Source: Desulfobacillus sp041396245
GTDB taxonomy: Bacteria > Pseudomonadota > Gammaproteobacteria > Burkholderiales > Rhodocyclaceae
DNA length: 64,000 bases
Assembly: GCA_041396245.1 (NCBI GenBank)
Contig: JAWKYW010000003.1
Location: forward strand, 228,072 to 292,071
Direction of reading: 5' to 3'
Shown here: positions 43,735 through 52,693 of the stretch, in pieces
How the letters are laid out: each line of letters opens with the position of its first letter
Position numbering within the stretch: position 1 is the stretch's first letter
Notes under the pieces: generated by a model
Databases searched by the model: none
Told to the model about the DNA's origin: nothing
What the model saw: only the letters and a program-made list of their open reading frames with translations
Program-made: the position numbers and the translations under genes

Positions 43735-44946
43735 ATGAGCACCGCCGAAGTCGCCAAGCAGCACCTCATCGACCCGGGCATCTGCATCCGCTGCAACACC
43801 TGCGAGGAAACCTGCCCGGTCAAGGCGATCACGCACGATTCGCGCAACTACGTCGTGGACGCCGCGATCTGCAACGACTGCCGCGCCTGCGTGCCGCCCT
43901 GCCCCACCGGCGCCATCGACAACTGGTTCCCCGTCCAGCCGGGCAAGCCCTGGTCGGTCGAGGAACAGCTGACCTGGGACGAACTGCCCGCCGCGGCGCC
44001 GGTGGCAACCGCCGTCGGCGAACCGGAAGACGTGGCGCGCCTTACCACCGAAGCCACCGCCGGACAGGGCGGCCCGGTCGCCGCGCCGTGGTCGGCGGAG
44101 AAGCCGGCAGTCAACCTCTACAGCGAGAAGGGACCGATCAGCGCCACCGTGGCCGGCAACTTCCGCCTCACCGGCGCCGATGCCAGCGCCGACATCCGCC
44201 ACATCGTGCTCGACTTCGGCGGCGTGCATTTCCCCCTGCTGGAGGGCCAGAACATCGGCATCCTGCCGCCCGGCACCGACGCCGGCGGCCGGCCGCACCA
44301 CGTACGCCTGTACTCGGTGGCCAGCCCGCGCGACGGCGAGCGGCCCGGCTACCACAACTGCGCCATCACGGTGAAGCGCGTCACCGAGGACCACGAAGGC
44401 AAGCCGGTCAAGGGCGTCTGCTCGAACTACCTCTGCGATCTGAAGAAGGGCGACAAGGTGCAGGTCATCGGCCCCTTCGGCGCCACCTTCCTCATGCCGA
44501 ACCACCCCGGCGCCAGCCTGATGATGATCTGCACCGGCACCGGCTCGGCGCCGATGCGCGCCATGACCGAGCGGCGCCGGCGCCGCATGGAACTCAAGGA
44601 AGGCGGCGAACTGATGCTGTTCTTCGGCGCCCGCGCGCCCGACGAGCTGCCCTACTTCGGCCCGCTCATGAAGCTGCCGAAGGAATTCATCGACATCAAC
44701 TTCGCCTTCTCGCGCGTGCCCGGCCAGCCCAAGCAGTACGTGCAGGACCTGATCCGCGCCCGCCACGATGCCGTCTGGCGCCAGCTCAACGACGCGGACT
44801 GCTACATCTACCTGTGCGGCCTGAAGGGCATGGAGAAAGGCGTCGACGAAGCCTTCCGCGACGTCTGCCGCCAGCACGGCGGCGACTGGGACGCGCTGCT
44901 GCCGCAGCTAAGGGAAAAGAGCCGGTATCACGTCGAGACGTACTGA
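43735..44946 (+). CDS. boxA: BoxA, benzoyl-CoA oxygenase reductase subunit
   Basis: NADPH-dependent electron-transfer partner of BoxB, 403 aa. Two 4Fe-4S motifs lie at the N-terminus (CIRCNTCEETCP and CNDCRACVPPCP, residues about 17-60). A ~90-residue linker leads to a ferredoxin-NADP-reductase module with FAD motif RLYSVASP and NADP loop CTGTGSAPMRA, ending RYHVETY. I chose the ATG at 43735 because GGAGGT lies 4 bp upstream. The gene order boxR-C-B-A is conserved in other betaproteobacteria; boxD is not seen here. Confidence 0.95.
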   Translation: MSTAEVAKQHLIDPGICIRCNTCEETCPVKAITHDSRNYVVDAAICNDCRACVPPCPTGAIDNWFPVQPGKPWSVEEQLTWDELPAAAPVATAVGEPEDVARLTTEATAGQGGPVAAPWSAEKPAVNLYSEKGPISATVAGNFRLTGADASADIRHIVLDFGGVHFPLLEGQNIGILPPGTDAGGRPHHVRLYSVASPRDGERPGYHNCAITVKRVTEDHEGKPVKGVCSNYLCDLKKGDKVQVIGPFGATFLMPNHPGASLMMICTGTGSAPMRAMTERRRRRMELKEGGELMLFFGARAPDELPYFGPLMKLPKEFIDINFAFSRVPGQPKQYVQDLIRARHDAVWRQLNDADCYIYLCGLKGMEKGVDEAFRDVCRQHGGDWDALLPQLREKSRYHVETY

Positions 44947-44960
44947 CGCGCTGCCTGCAA

Positions 44961-45014
44961 GTAGGTCGGGCTTCAGCCCGACAACGGCGCTTGTCGGCCT
45001 AAAGGCCGGCCTAC
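44961..45014. repeat. REP-A inverted pair 7
   Basis: Arms 44961-44982 and 44993-45014, 14 bp after the boxA stop, possibly at the 3' end of the box transcript. Confidence 0.85.
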
Positions 45015-45084
45015 AAGAGCGATGGAAGGGCCCTATGGCCGCGATGATCGGAACTGGCAGGCCCCTCCCGCAAGCCCCCACGGA

Positions 45085-45107
45085 AAAGTCAGTCCCTGCG
45101 ACACGGC
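45085..45107 (-). repeat. S23 motif copy
   Basis: AAAGTCAGT at 45085-45093 and ACGGC at 45103-45107, between the REP-A pair and the quinone-reductase-like gene. Confidence 0.65.
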
Positions 45108-45128
45108 GACCTTCCCCTCAGGGACAGG

Positions 45129-46151
45129 TCAACCCGTGGCTTTCACCTCGACCACCACCTTGCCGGTGGCATGGCCGGCCTCGCTGTACGCCAGTGCATC
45201 GCGCACCTGTTCGAGCGGAAACACCTTGTCGATGATCGTCCTGACGCTGCCCTCCTCGAGCAGTCGGCCGATCTGTGCCAGCTGCTCGCCGCTCGGGTGC
45301 ATGAACAGGTACTCGTAGCGCACACCGTGCCGCTTCGCCAGGCGCAGGGTCTTGCGGCTGAGGAAGTCGAGCAGCACGCCGAGGAGCGGGTTCAGGCCGA
45401 ATTCGCGCACCAGCCGGCCGTCCGGCTTGCCGGCGATGCTGACCAGCACGCCGCCGCGCTTCAGCACGGCGAAGGAGCGGTACTGGATCTCGCCGGCCTG
45501 CGTGTCGAACACCAGGTCCTGGCCGCTGACGACGTCCTCGAAGCGCTGCGCCTTGTAGTCGATGACGATGTCGGCGCCGAGGCTGCGGGCCAGCTCGGCG
45601 TTGCGCGCGCCGACGGTGGTGGCGACCGTCGCGCCGGCGTGGCGGGCGAGCTGGATGGCGAACGTGCCCACCCCGCCCGAGCCGCCGTGGATCAGCACCT
45701 TCTGTCCGGCTCCGGCTCCAACCCTTAGGCCGCCGATCTCGAACAGCGCCTGCCAGGCCGTCAGGCCCGCCAGCGGCACCGCGGCCGCCTCGATGTGACT
45801 GAGGTTCGCCGGCTTCGCGGCGGCATCCGCCTCGGCCACCACGGCGTACTCGGCGAAGGCGCCGATGCGCCGCTTGTCCATGCGCGCGAACACCGCGTCG
45901 CCGGGCCGGAAGCGCGTCACGCCGGCGCCGACCGCCTTCACCACGCCGGAGAAATCGTTGCCGAGGATGAGCGGGAAGCCGAAGGGGACGATCATCTTCA
46001 GCATGCCGTCGCGGATCTTGAAGTCCACCGGATTCACGCTGGCGGCATGCACCTCCACCAGCAGCTCGCCCGGCCCCGCCTGCGGCGCCGGCAGCTCGCC
46101 CAGTTCGACGACCGCGTTGCCGCCGTAGCGGCGGATGAAGGCGGCTTTCAT
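45129..46151 (-). CDS. zinc-independent quinone oxidoreductase / MDR-family reductase
   Basis: NADPH-dependent medium-chain reductase of 340 aa. Opens MKAAFIRRYGG with VHAASVNPVDFKIRDG, the quinone-oxidoreductase subgroup signature; the nucleotide loop is VLIHGGSGGVGTFAIQLAR (about residues 149-167). The structural-zinc cysteines of alcohol dehydrogenases are absent. It likely reduces quinones or enones; no specific substrate can be given. The start overlaps the stop of the upstream hydrolase gene by 4 bp, so the pair forms an operon. Confidence 0.9.
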   Translation of the reverse strand: MKAAFIRRYGGNAVVELGELPAPQAGPGELLVEVHAASVNPVDFKIRDGMLKMIVPFGFPLILGNDFSGVVKAVGAGVTRFRPGDAVFARMDKRRIGAFAEYAVVAEADAAAKPANLSHIEAAAVPLAGLTAWQALFEIGGLRVGAGAGQKVLIHGGSGGVGTFAIQLARHAGATVATTVGARNAELARSLGADIVIDYKAQRFEDVVSGQDLVFDTQAGEIQYRSFAVLKRGGVLVSIAGKPDGRLVREFGLNPLLGVLLDFLSRKTLRLAKRHGVRYEYLFMHPSGEQLAQIGRLLEEGSVRTIIDKVFPLEQVRDALAYSEAGHATGKVVVEVKATG

Positions 46152-47005
46152 TTCGAAATCAGGAATTCGCGCACCACCGCCACCTGCGCCTCGTCGAGGA
46201 ACATCGGCGCATGGCCGACGCCGGGGATCTCGGCGATCAGGGCCTTCGGCCCGCGCTTGCCCATCTCCAGGCAGGTCTCGTGGCTGAGGAGGTCGGATTC
46301 GGCGCCGCGCACCACCAGCGTCGGGCAGCGGATGGCGTCGTAGAGCGGCCACAGGCTGATGTCGTCGTCGCTGATCTCCTTGCGGAAGGGCACGGCGATG
46401 CCGGGGTCGTAGACCAGCTCGAAGCCGCCGCCGGCCGTCGGCCGCGTGACGTGCTCGGTGAGATGCTTCCACTGCGCGTCGCTGAGCCGGCCGAAGGGCG
46501 CGCTGACCAGGCGCACGTACTGCTCGGCCTCGGCGAAGGAGGCGAACTGCGGCATCACGCCGACGTACTCGCCGATGCGCTTCACCGCCGCGGCGCTGAT
46601 CAGCGGGCCGACGTCGTTGAGGACCAGGCGGGCTATCGGGGTCTCCTCCTGCGCCGCCAGCGCCATGCCGATCATGCCGCCCATCGAGGTGCCGACCCAG
46701 TGCACCTCGTCCACGCCGAGGCGCGCGATCAGCGTCACCATGTCGGCGACGTACTGCGGCACGACATAATGCTCCTTGACGCGCAGCCAGTTGCTGCGGC
46801 CGCGGCCGACCACGTCGGGGCAGACGACGCGGTAATGGCCGGACAGCGCCTTCGCCAGGACATCGAAGTCGCGTGCGTTGCGCGTGAGGCCGTGCACGCA
46901 GACCAGCACGCGCGGGTTGGCGGGATCGCCCCACTCGACGTAGGCCATGCGGTGCAGGCCGCCGGGGCTGAGGCACTGGACGGTGTGTTGGCGCATCTCT
47001 GTCAT
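46148..47005 (-). CDS. alpha/beta hydrolase
   Basis: 285-aa alpha/beta-hydrolase. HGLTRNARDFD (about residues 39-49) is the oxyanion-loop region, VGTSMGGMIGM (Ser near residue 104) is the nucleophile elbow, and the catalytic His is in GVGHAPMFLDE near the end. It belongs to the large group related to meta-cleavage-product hydrolases and lactonases; its exact reaction cannot be stated. It is cotranscribed with the downstream quinone-reductase-like gene and divergent from the flavoprotein gene (43 bp between starts). Confidence 0.9.
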   Translation of the reverse strand: MTEMRQHTVQCLSPGGLHRMAYVEWGDPANPRVLVCVHGLTRNARDFDVLAKALSGHYRVVCPDVVGRGRSNWLRVKEHYVVPQYVADMVTLIARLGVDEVHWVGTSMGGMIGMALAAQEETPIARLVLNDVGPLISAAAVKRIGEYVGVMPQFASFAEAEQYVRLVSAPFGRLSDAQWKHLTEHVTRPTAGGGFELVYDPGIAVPFRKEISDDDISLWPLYDAIRCPTLVVRGAESDLLSHETCLEMGKRGPKALIAEIPGVGHAPMFLDEAQVAVVREFLISK

Positions 47006-47048
47006 GAACGTCTCCTTTGCCGGAGAGTTTATCGTTAAACTCGGCGCC

Positions 47049-48341
47049 ATGGCTTTCACTCGTCGTCGTCTGCTTTCCGCCGCCCTCGCCGCCTGCGCCG
47101 CGCCGCTGTTCGCACGGCAGGCGCCGGCCCTGCTGCCGGCCGCGAAGGGCCGCCGCGTGGTCGTCGTCGGCGGCGGCTGGGGCGGGCTGTCGGCAGCACG
47201 CCAGCTGCGCGCGCTGGCGCCGGAACTGGAGGTGGTGCTGCTGGAGCGGAACCCGTCCTTCTTTTCCCTGCCGCTCTCCAACAAGTGGCTGGCCGGTCTG
47301 ATCGACGGCAAGCTGCTCGCGCACGACACCCGTGCCGCCGCGAAGGCCTGCGGCTACACATTCATCCAGGCCGAGGCGACGGCCATCGACCGCGACGGGC
47401 GGCGCGTGCACACCGCCGGCGGCACGCTCGACTACGACTGGCTGGTGCTGGCGGTGGGCATTCGCCACGACTACGCCGCCTGGTTCGGCAACGATTCCCG
47501 CGCCATCGCGCATACGAGGCAAAACTACTTCTGCGCCTGGACGCCGGGCGACGAACTCCGCGCCCTCAAGGCCCGGCTCGACAATTTCAAGGGCGGCGAC
47601 CTGGTCATGACGGTGCCGCCGCTGCCCTATCGCTGCCAGCCCGCGCCCTACGAGCGGGCGCTGGTCATCGCCCATCTCTTCAGGACGCGCGCCGTGCCGG
47701 GGAGGCTGACTTTGCTCGTCCCCGACCAGCCGCCGCAGAATTTTGCCGACGTGTTCGGGGAGCAATACCGCGACCAGATCGCCGTCGTGCCGCACGCCGG
47801 CGTGAAATCGGTCGATCCGTTCGCGAGGAAGATCGTCACCGAGTTCGACGAGATCCGCTTCGACGACGCCCTCCTCATGCCGCCGCAGCAGGCCGGCGCC
47901 CTCGCCTGGCAGGCCGGGCTGATCGGCCGCGACGCGGCGGGCGGACCGAGCGGCTGGGCGGCGCAGGACCCGCTGCATCTCCATGCCGTCGGCGACGAGC
48001 GCGTTTTCCTGGTGGGCGACCTGATCGACCGCGCCTCGCCGCTGTTCGGCCACTACCCGAAGAGCGGCCACCTGGCGAGCCATTTGGGGCGCATCGCCGC
48101 GCAGGAGATCGCCGCCCGTGCAAGGGACAAGTCGGCGGAAACGCTGCTGCCGGAGAGCAGCTGCTTCGTCGCCGTACGCATGGACCCGCCCGAATCCTTG
48201 CGCATCGACACGCGCTACCGCCTGCGCGGCGACGGCCTGATCGTGCAGGCGACGAAGCAGCATTTCGATCCCAACCCGCGCGGGGAGGATGAAGACTGGG
48301 CGAAGGGGATGTTCGGGGAGATGCTGGCTTGCAAGCCTTGA
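47049..48341 (+). CDS. flavocytochrome-c-sulphide-dehydrogenase-like FAD protein
   Basis: Exported flavoprotein, 430 aa. The leader TRRRLLSAALAACAAPLFA is twin-arginine type. The Rossmann loop VVVVGGGWGGLSAARQL (about residues 37-53) follows, then LLERNPSFFSLPLSNKWLAG and the C-terminal FAD contact VFLVGDLIDR. It resembles the FccB/sulphide:quinone reductase family, but the partner cytochrome gene is absent. Substrate unknown; sulphide is one possibility. It carries an in-frame S23 copy at 47691-47713 encoding AVPGRLTLL. Confidence 0.82.
   Translation: MAFTRRRLLSAALAACAAPLFARQAPALLPAAKGRRVVVVGGGWGGLSAARQLRALAPELEVVLLERNPSFFSLPLSNKWLAGLIDGKLLAHDTRAAAKACGYTFIQAEATAIDRDGRRVHTAGGTLDYDWLVLAVGIRHDYAAWFGNDSRAIAHTRQNYFCAWTPGDELRALKARLDNFKGGDLVMTVPPLPYRCQPAPYERALVIAHLFRTRAVPGRLTLLVPDQPPQNFADVFGEQYRDQIAVVPHAGVKSVDPFARKIVTEFDEIRFDDALLMPPQQAGALAWQAGLIGRDAAGGPSGWAAQDPLHLHAVGDERVFLVGDLIDRASPLFGHYPKSGHLASHLGRIAAQEIAARARDKSAETLLPESSCFVAVRMDPPESLRIDTRYRLRGDGLIVQATKQHFDPNPRGEDEDWAKGMFGEMLACKP
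47691..47713 (+). repeat. S23 motif copy inside the FAD-protein gene
   Basis: GCCGT, N9 (gccggggag), GCTGACTTT. In frame it gives AGG-CTG-ACT-TTG, codons that stand out from the G/C-ending usage around it. Nearly identical to the copy in the RpfE-type gene (54692-54714). Confidence 0.65.
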
Positions 48342-48350
48342 GTTCACCCC

Positions 48351-48419
48351 GTAGGTCGGCCTTCAGGCCGACCTCGGGGCTGTCGCACGGTCATTCCGTC
48401 GGGCTGAAGCCCGACCTGC
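48351..48419. repeat. REP-A inverted pair 8
   Basis: Arms 48351-48372 and 48398-48419 (the second ends CTGC), in the convergent gap after the FAD protein. Confidence 0.85.
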
Positions 48420-48433
48420 GACCGCATTGGTTT

Positions 48434-48507
48434 CGTCATATCCCGCGCAAGGGGGAATCCGCGAGCCGCATGAATTCCGGGTTCCACTGCGCGGCCCCGG
48501 AATGACG
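48434..48507. repeat. CATTCCCG-type repeat, third copy
   Basis: CGTCATATCCCGCGCAAG at the left and CCCCGGAATGACG at the right, with GAATTCCGGGTTCC in between. It lies directly next to REP-A pair 8 and ends 3 bp before the DUF411 stop. Confidence 0.6.
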
Positions 48508-48509
48508 AA

Positions 48510-49004
48510 TCAGTGACGCGCCCAGGTGCTGGTGCTGCCGTCGGGCGCCACCAGCAGGGTGCTGAAGAACTCGCGGCGCGGGATGCGCTCGCCGCTGTTG
48601 GGGTCGAGGATGGTGCAGCCGCTCTCGCAACTGCCGTCGGCGCCGGTCGCCTCGTAGCCGGGCGCGCCCATCGGCAGGCCGGGCACGGCGAGGCCGCGCG
48701 CCCTCGGCTTTTCCTGCAGCAACTGCTTGATGTCCGCCGCCGGCACGTGGCCCTCGACGAAATACCCCGCCACCCGCGCGGTCATGCGCGAGGCGACCCC
48801 GTCCGGCACCTTGAAGCGGCGCTTCACCGCGGCCATGTCGTCGGCCTCCCTCACGGTGACCTTGAAGCCGTTCCGGCGCAGGTGCTCGGCCCAGTCGATG
48901 CAGGCCAGGCAGGGCTTCGGCACAAAAACCTCCACCGGCGGCAGGGTTTGCGCCGCGGCGGGCAGCGCCGCCAGGACGGCAATCAGCAAGCTCGTTTTCT
49001 TCAT
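48510..49004 (-). CDS. DUF411 periplasmic protein
   Basis: Exported protein of 164 aa with a Sec signal (KKTSLLIAVLAALPAAAQ). The DUF411 core follows: a CxxC pair in PKPCLACIDWAEHL (about residues 32-35, usually CGCC), then GYFVEGHVPAADIKQLL and GLAVPGLPMGAPG. Members are often near copper-resistance genes, and a metal-related role is suspected, not proved. Here it carries a C-terminal extension with two more cysteines (SCESGCTILDP) and ends STWARH. No metal-resistance genes are nearby. Confidence 0.88.
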   Translation of the reverse strand: MKKTSLLIAVLAALPAAAQTLPPVEVFVPKPCLACIDWAEHLRRNGFKVTVREADDMAAVKRRFKVPDGVASRMTARVAGYFVEGHVPAADIKQLLQEKPRARGLAVPGLPMGAPGYEATGADGSCESGCTILDPNSGERIPRREFFSTLLVAPDGSTSTWARH

Positions 49005-49013
49005 GGCCCCATT

Positions 49014-51407
49014 CTACCTGTCGTGCCAGTAGCGCCGCCGCGCCGCGCGCTCGACAGTCAGCCGCGGCGGCGCGCCGAAGGAAGTCCCCTTGGGGGGCGC
49101 GGCGAAATCGACCGTGACGGCGCCGTCGCGGTCGGTCCGCAGCAGTTGCGCCCCGCTCTCGGCGTGGCGCCGCCACACGGCGTCGTTCGGATGACGGAAG
49201 CGGTTGCGGTAGCCGACCGGGAAGATCACCGTTGCGGCGTCCACCGTCGCCAGGAATTCGGGCGAGGAGGATGTGCGGCTGCCGTGGTGCGGCGCCAGCA
49301 GGATGTCGGCGTGCAGGCGGATGCCGTGGCGCCGGACAAGCGCCCGCTCGGAAGCGGCCTCGATGTCTCCCGTCAGCAGCACGCTGCCGTGGGCCGAGGT
49401 CACTTTCAGCACGCAGCTCATTTCGTTGCTCTTGCGTGTCTTCCCGTCGTAATCGGCCGCGGCCGGGTGCAGCATCTCGAAGCGGACGCCGTCCCACTCC
49501 CAGGACTGGCCTTCGAGGCAGGGCCGATGTGACGGCGCCTCGCGGAAGGGGTGGCCCTCCGGCATCGAACTCATGGTCCAGGCCAGCGGCAGGCCGTCGA
49601 TGAGCGACAGCGCGCCGCCCGCGTGATCCTGGTCCTCGTGGCTGAGAATGAGGCCGTCGAGCCGGCGCACGCCGACCGCGCGCAGGTAGGGCAGCAGGAT
49701 GCGGTTGCCGCTGTTGGCGTCCGGCGTGTACTGCGGGCCGGCGTCGTAGATCAGGTCGTGGCCGGCCGTCTGCGCATGCACGGCGAGGCCCTGGCCGACG
49801 TCGAGCACGGTCAGGCGCAGCGCGCCCGGCGCCGGCCGCGCCGGCACCGCCAGCACCAGCGGCAGCATGAGGAAGACGCCGTTCCAGCGTGCCGGAAAGC
49901 CGCGCGGCAACAGCAGCCAGGCGCAGCCCAGCGTCGCCAGCAGCACGGCCCAAACCGGCGGCGCATGCTGCTGCCAGACGGCCAGCGGCAGCCCGGCCAG
50001 CCAGGCGATGAAGACCATCAGCCAGGACAGGATCTGGTGCGCCAGCAGGAGCAGCGCATCGAAGGGCAGCGCCGCCGCGATCAGGGCAAGCGGCGTCACG
50101 GCCAGGCTGACGACGGGAATCGCCACCGCGTTGGCCAGCGGCGAAACGAGGGAGAACTGCTGGAACAGCGCCAGCAGCGCCGGTACCAGGCCGATGGCGA
50201 TGGCCCATTGCGCACGGCCCCACTGCGCCAGCCAATGCCATGGCGGCAGGGATCCTGCGGGAAACGCCTCGGGGACGCGGCCCGAACCGATGTAGAACAG
50301 CAGGGCCACCGCGCCGAAGGACAGCCAGAAGCCGGCCGAGAGCAGCGCCAGCGGATCGGCGAGCAGCACGATGAGCAGGGCCAGCGCCAGCACCCGGCTG
50401 CCGGCGGCGGCCCGGCCGAGCCACAGGGCCAGCGCCACCACCGTCAGCATGATCAGCGTGCGCTGCGCCGGCACGCCGAAGCCGGCGATCAGGCAGTAGG
50501 CGAAGGCCGTCGCCCAGCCGGCCGCGGCGGCGGCCTTCTGCGCCGGCAGGCGCAGCATCAGGGCCGGCCGGCGGCGCCAGAGGAAGGAGGCCAGCCAGGC
50601 GCCGAGCGCCGCCACCATGGTGACATGCAGCCCGGAGATGCTCATCAGGTGCGTGATGCCGGTGCGGGCGAAGAGCTGCCAGAGGCCGCCGTCGATGGCG
50701 CGCTGGTCGCCCACCGCCAGCGCCACCAGCACGCCGGCGTAATCGTGCTGCGGCAGGGCGCGCAGGAAGCGGGCGCGGATCAGTTCGCGCAGCCGCTCGA
50801 CGGCATAGGCGGGACGCCAGACGAAGGCGTCGAGGCGCCGGTTGTCCTGCGCCGGGCGCACATAGCCGGTGGCGCGGATGCCGCGTTCGAACAGCCAGGC
50901 CTCGTAGTCGAAGCCCTGGGGGTTGAGGTTGCCGTGCGGGCGCTTGAGCCGCACCACGAACTGCCAGCGCTCGCCGGCATGCAGCGCCGGCGGGGCCGCC
51001 CGCGACGGTTCCTCGTTCGCCCGTTCGCTGCCGTACCAGGCCAGGGAGATCCTTGCCGGCACGGCCGCTTCGGCCTGCTCGACGTCGAAGGTGAATCGCA
51101 CGCCGTTCTCGAAGGCCTGCGGCAGGCCGGCGACGACGCCGACGAGGCGGATGTCGCGGCCCTCGTGCTGCGCCGGCAGGCGGTCGGCCAGGCGGATGTG
51201 CCCGAGCGCCGCGGCCCAGGCAAGGCCGGCCAGCAGGGCGGCGAGGCCGGCCGCGGCCAGGCGCCAGGCTCCCGGCGCGCGCCGGGCGGCCAAAGTCAGT
51301 CCCGCCGAGACGGCGGCGAGCGCGGCCAGCACGGGCCAGTCCGGCAGCGCGGCCTGCCGTTGCAGGATCCAGACGCCGAGCGCGAAGCACAGGATGGCGT
51401 AACGCAT
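49014..51407 (-). CDS. comEC: ComEC/Rec2 competence-family membrane protein
   Basis: Predicted DNA-uptake channel, ~797 aa. An N-terminal OB-like periplasmic domain (DUF4131 region, residues about 30-210) is followed by the Competence domain with many membrane helices (about 225-500), including the conserved TGITHLMSISGLHVTM. The C-terminal metallo-beta-lactamase domain has ILSHEDQDHAGGAL and DILLAPHHGSRTSSSPEF. ATG at 51407 is chosen; GTG at 51428 would add seven residues. It contains an in-frame S23 copy (51292-51314). If S23 is an uptake signal, this is the channel that would import it. Confidence 0.93.
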   Translation of the reverse strand: MRYAILCFALGVWILQRQAALPDWPVLAALAAVSAGLTLAARRAPGAWRLAAAGLAALLAGLAWAAALGHIRLADRLPAQHEGRDIRLVGVVAGLPQAFENGVRFTFDVEQAEAAVPARISLAWYGSERANEEPSRAAPPALHAGERWQFVVRLKRPHGNLNPQGFDYEAWLFERGIRATGYVRPAQDNRRLDAFVWRPAYAVERLRELIRARFLRALPQHDYAGVLVALAVGDQRAIDGGLWQLFARTGITHLMSISGLHVTMVAALGAWLASFLWRRRPALMLRLPAQKAAAAAGWATAFAYCLIAGFGVPAQRTLIMLTVVALALWLGRAAAGSRVLALALLIVLLADPLALLSAGFWLSFGAVALLFYIGSGRVPEAFPAGSLPPWHWLAQWGRAQWAIAIGLVPALLALFQQFSLVSPLANAVAIPVVSLAVTPLALIAAALPFDALLLLAHQILSWLMVFIAWLAGLPLAVWQQHAPPVWAVLLATLGCAWLLLPRGFPARWNGVFLMLPLVLAVPARPAPGALRLTVLDVGQGLAVHAQTAGHDLIYDAGPQYTPDANSGNRILLPYLRAVGVRRLDGLILSHEDQDHAGGALSLIDGLPLAWTMSSMPEGHPFREAPSHRPCLEGQSWEWDGVRFEMLHPAAADYDGKTRKSNEMSCVLKVTSAHGSVLLTGDIEAASERALVRRHGIRLHADILLAPHHGSRTSSSPEFLATVDAATVIFPVGYRNRFRHPNDAVWRRHAESGAQLLRTDRDGAVTVDFAAPPKGTSFGAPPRLTVERAARRRYWHDR
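51292..51314 (-). repeat. S23 motif copy inside comEC
   Basis: Sense orientation in comEC: GCCGT, N9, ACTGACTTT encoding AVSAGLTLA with codons CTG-ACT-TTG. Perfect 6-bp stem CCGCCG-tct-CGGCGG. Confidence 0.65.
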
Positions 51408-51465
51408 GGGAGGCGATTGTAAGCGCACGGCATCCGCCCGGGTCTAGGGCCTAGAATGGAACCTC

Positions 51466-52008
51466 ATGCGCAAGCTCCTTCGCAAAGTCCTGCCCGATCA
51501 CGAGGCCGTCCGCGGCAGCCGCTGGCTGCGGCCGTTCGAGAACACGCTGCTGCATCCGCGTCTGTGGCATCTCAATCGCCATTCCGCCGCCGGCGGGGTG
51601 GCGGTGGGCCTGTTCTGCGGGTTGATCCCCGGCCCCTTCCAGATGCTCGGCGCGGCCATCGGCGCCGTGGTGTTCCGCGTGAACCTGCCGCTGGCCCTGC
51701 TGACGACGCTCTACACCAATCCCTTCACCATCGTGCCGCTGTACTTCGCCGGCTACGGCCTCGGCCGTCTGGTGTTCGGCGGCGGCGACGAATTCGTCGC
51801 GCCGCCCGAATGGGCGGATCAGGGTCTGCAGAATTGGCTGCCGGCGCTGGCCGCCTGGATGGTGCAGCTGGGCAAGCCCCTGGCGCTGGGGCTGCTGCTG
51901 CTCGCTTCGCTGCTCGCCGCGACCGGCTATGCGCTCATGCGCTCCGGCTGGCGCTGGTACCTGATACGGGCATGGCATCGGCGGCGCCTCCGAGGACGCC
52001 GTCACTGA
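51466..52008 (+). CDS. DUF2062 membrane protein
   Basis: Inner-membrane protein of 180 aa. The DUF2062 core is GGVAVGLFCGLIPGPFQMLGA (about residues 43-63), followed by TLYTNPFTIVPLYFAGYGLG and two more hydrophobic helices (ALGLLLLASLLAATGYALM). Function unknown; in many proteobacteria the family lies next to comEC/exbB or lolCD genes, as here. Its 3' end overlaps the convergent lolD gene by 74 bp, so the basic tail RAWHRRRLRGRRH is encoded antisense to the lolD C-terminus. Confidence 0.88.
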   Translation: MRKLLRKVLPDHEAVRGSRWLRPFENTLLHPRLWHLNRHSAAGGVAVGLFCGLIPGPFQMLGAAIGAVVFRVNLPLALLTTLYTNPFTIVPLYFAGYGLGRLVFGGGDEFVAPPEWADQGLQNWLPALAAWMVQLGKPLALGLLLLASLLAATGYALMRSGWRWYLIRAWHRRRLRGRRH

Positions 52009-52693
52009 GCGTGAGGGTGCGCTGCGCCCGCGCCGCCAGGTGCAGGTCGTGGGTGACGATGACGAAGCTGGTGCGGTGGGATTCGTTGAGCGCCAGCATC
52101 AGGTCGAAGACGCTCTCGGCGGTGTGGCGGTCGAGGTTGCCGGTCGGCTCGTCGGCCAGCACGCAGGCCGGCTGCGTCACCAGGGCGCGTGCCACCGCCG
52201 CGCGCTGGCGCTCGCCGCCGGAGAGTTCCCCCGGCGTGTGCGCCAGGCGTTGCGCCAGCCCGACTTCCTTGAGCATTTCCGCCGCCCGCGCCTCGGCCTC
52301 GGCACGCGGCAGGCGCCGGATCAGCAGCGGCATGGCGACGTTCTCCAGCGCGCTGAATTCCGGCAGCAGGTGGTGGAACTGATAGATGAAGCCGAGGCTT
52401 TCGTTGCGCAGGCGGCCGCGCTCGGCCTCGTTCACCTGCGTCAGCTCGCGCCCGAGCAGGCTGACCGTGCCCGCCGTCGGCGCGTCCAGCCCGCCGAGCA
52501 GGTGCAGCAGCGTGCTCTTGCCCGAGCCCGAGGCGCCGACGATGGCGACGCGTTCGCCGCGGGCGATGTCGAGATCGACGCCGGCAAGCACCGGCACCTC
52601 GACCTTGCCCTGGACATAGGTCTTCTTCAGATCGCGGCAGGAGAGCACCGGCGCATCGCTCCGCTCACCGCTCAGCGGTTCCCGGTCACTCAT
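51935..52693 (-). CDS. lolD: lipoprotein-releasing ABC transporter ATPase LolD
   Basis: Cytoplasmic ATPase of the LolCDE complex that extracts lipoproteins from the inner membrane. Walker A is GASGSGKST, the signature LSGGERQRAAVARAL, Walker B VLADEPTGNLD; the LolD-type motif FIYQFHHLLPEFSALENV is clear. 252 aa, slightly long: the last ~20 residues (DAMPVSGTSASRSA) are encoded opposite the DUF2062 gene. The start overlaps the permease stop by 8 bp. Confidence 0.95.
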   Translation of the reverse strand: MSDREPLSGERSDAPVLSCRDLKKTYVQGKVEVPVLAGVDLDIARGERVAIVGASGSGKSTLLHLLGGLDAPTAGTVSLLGRELTQVNEAERGRLRNESLGFIYQFHHLLPEFSALENVAMPLLIRRLPRAEAEARAAEMLKEVGLAQRLAHTPGELSGGERQRAAVARALVTQPACVLADEPTGNLDRHTAESVFDLMLALNESHRTSFVIVTHDLHLAARAQRTLTLSDGVLGGAADAMPVSGTSASRSA

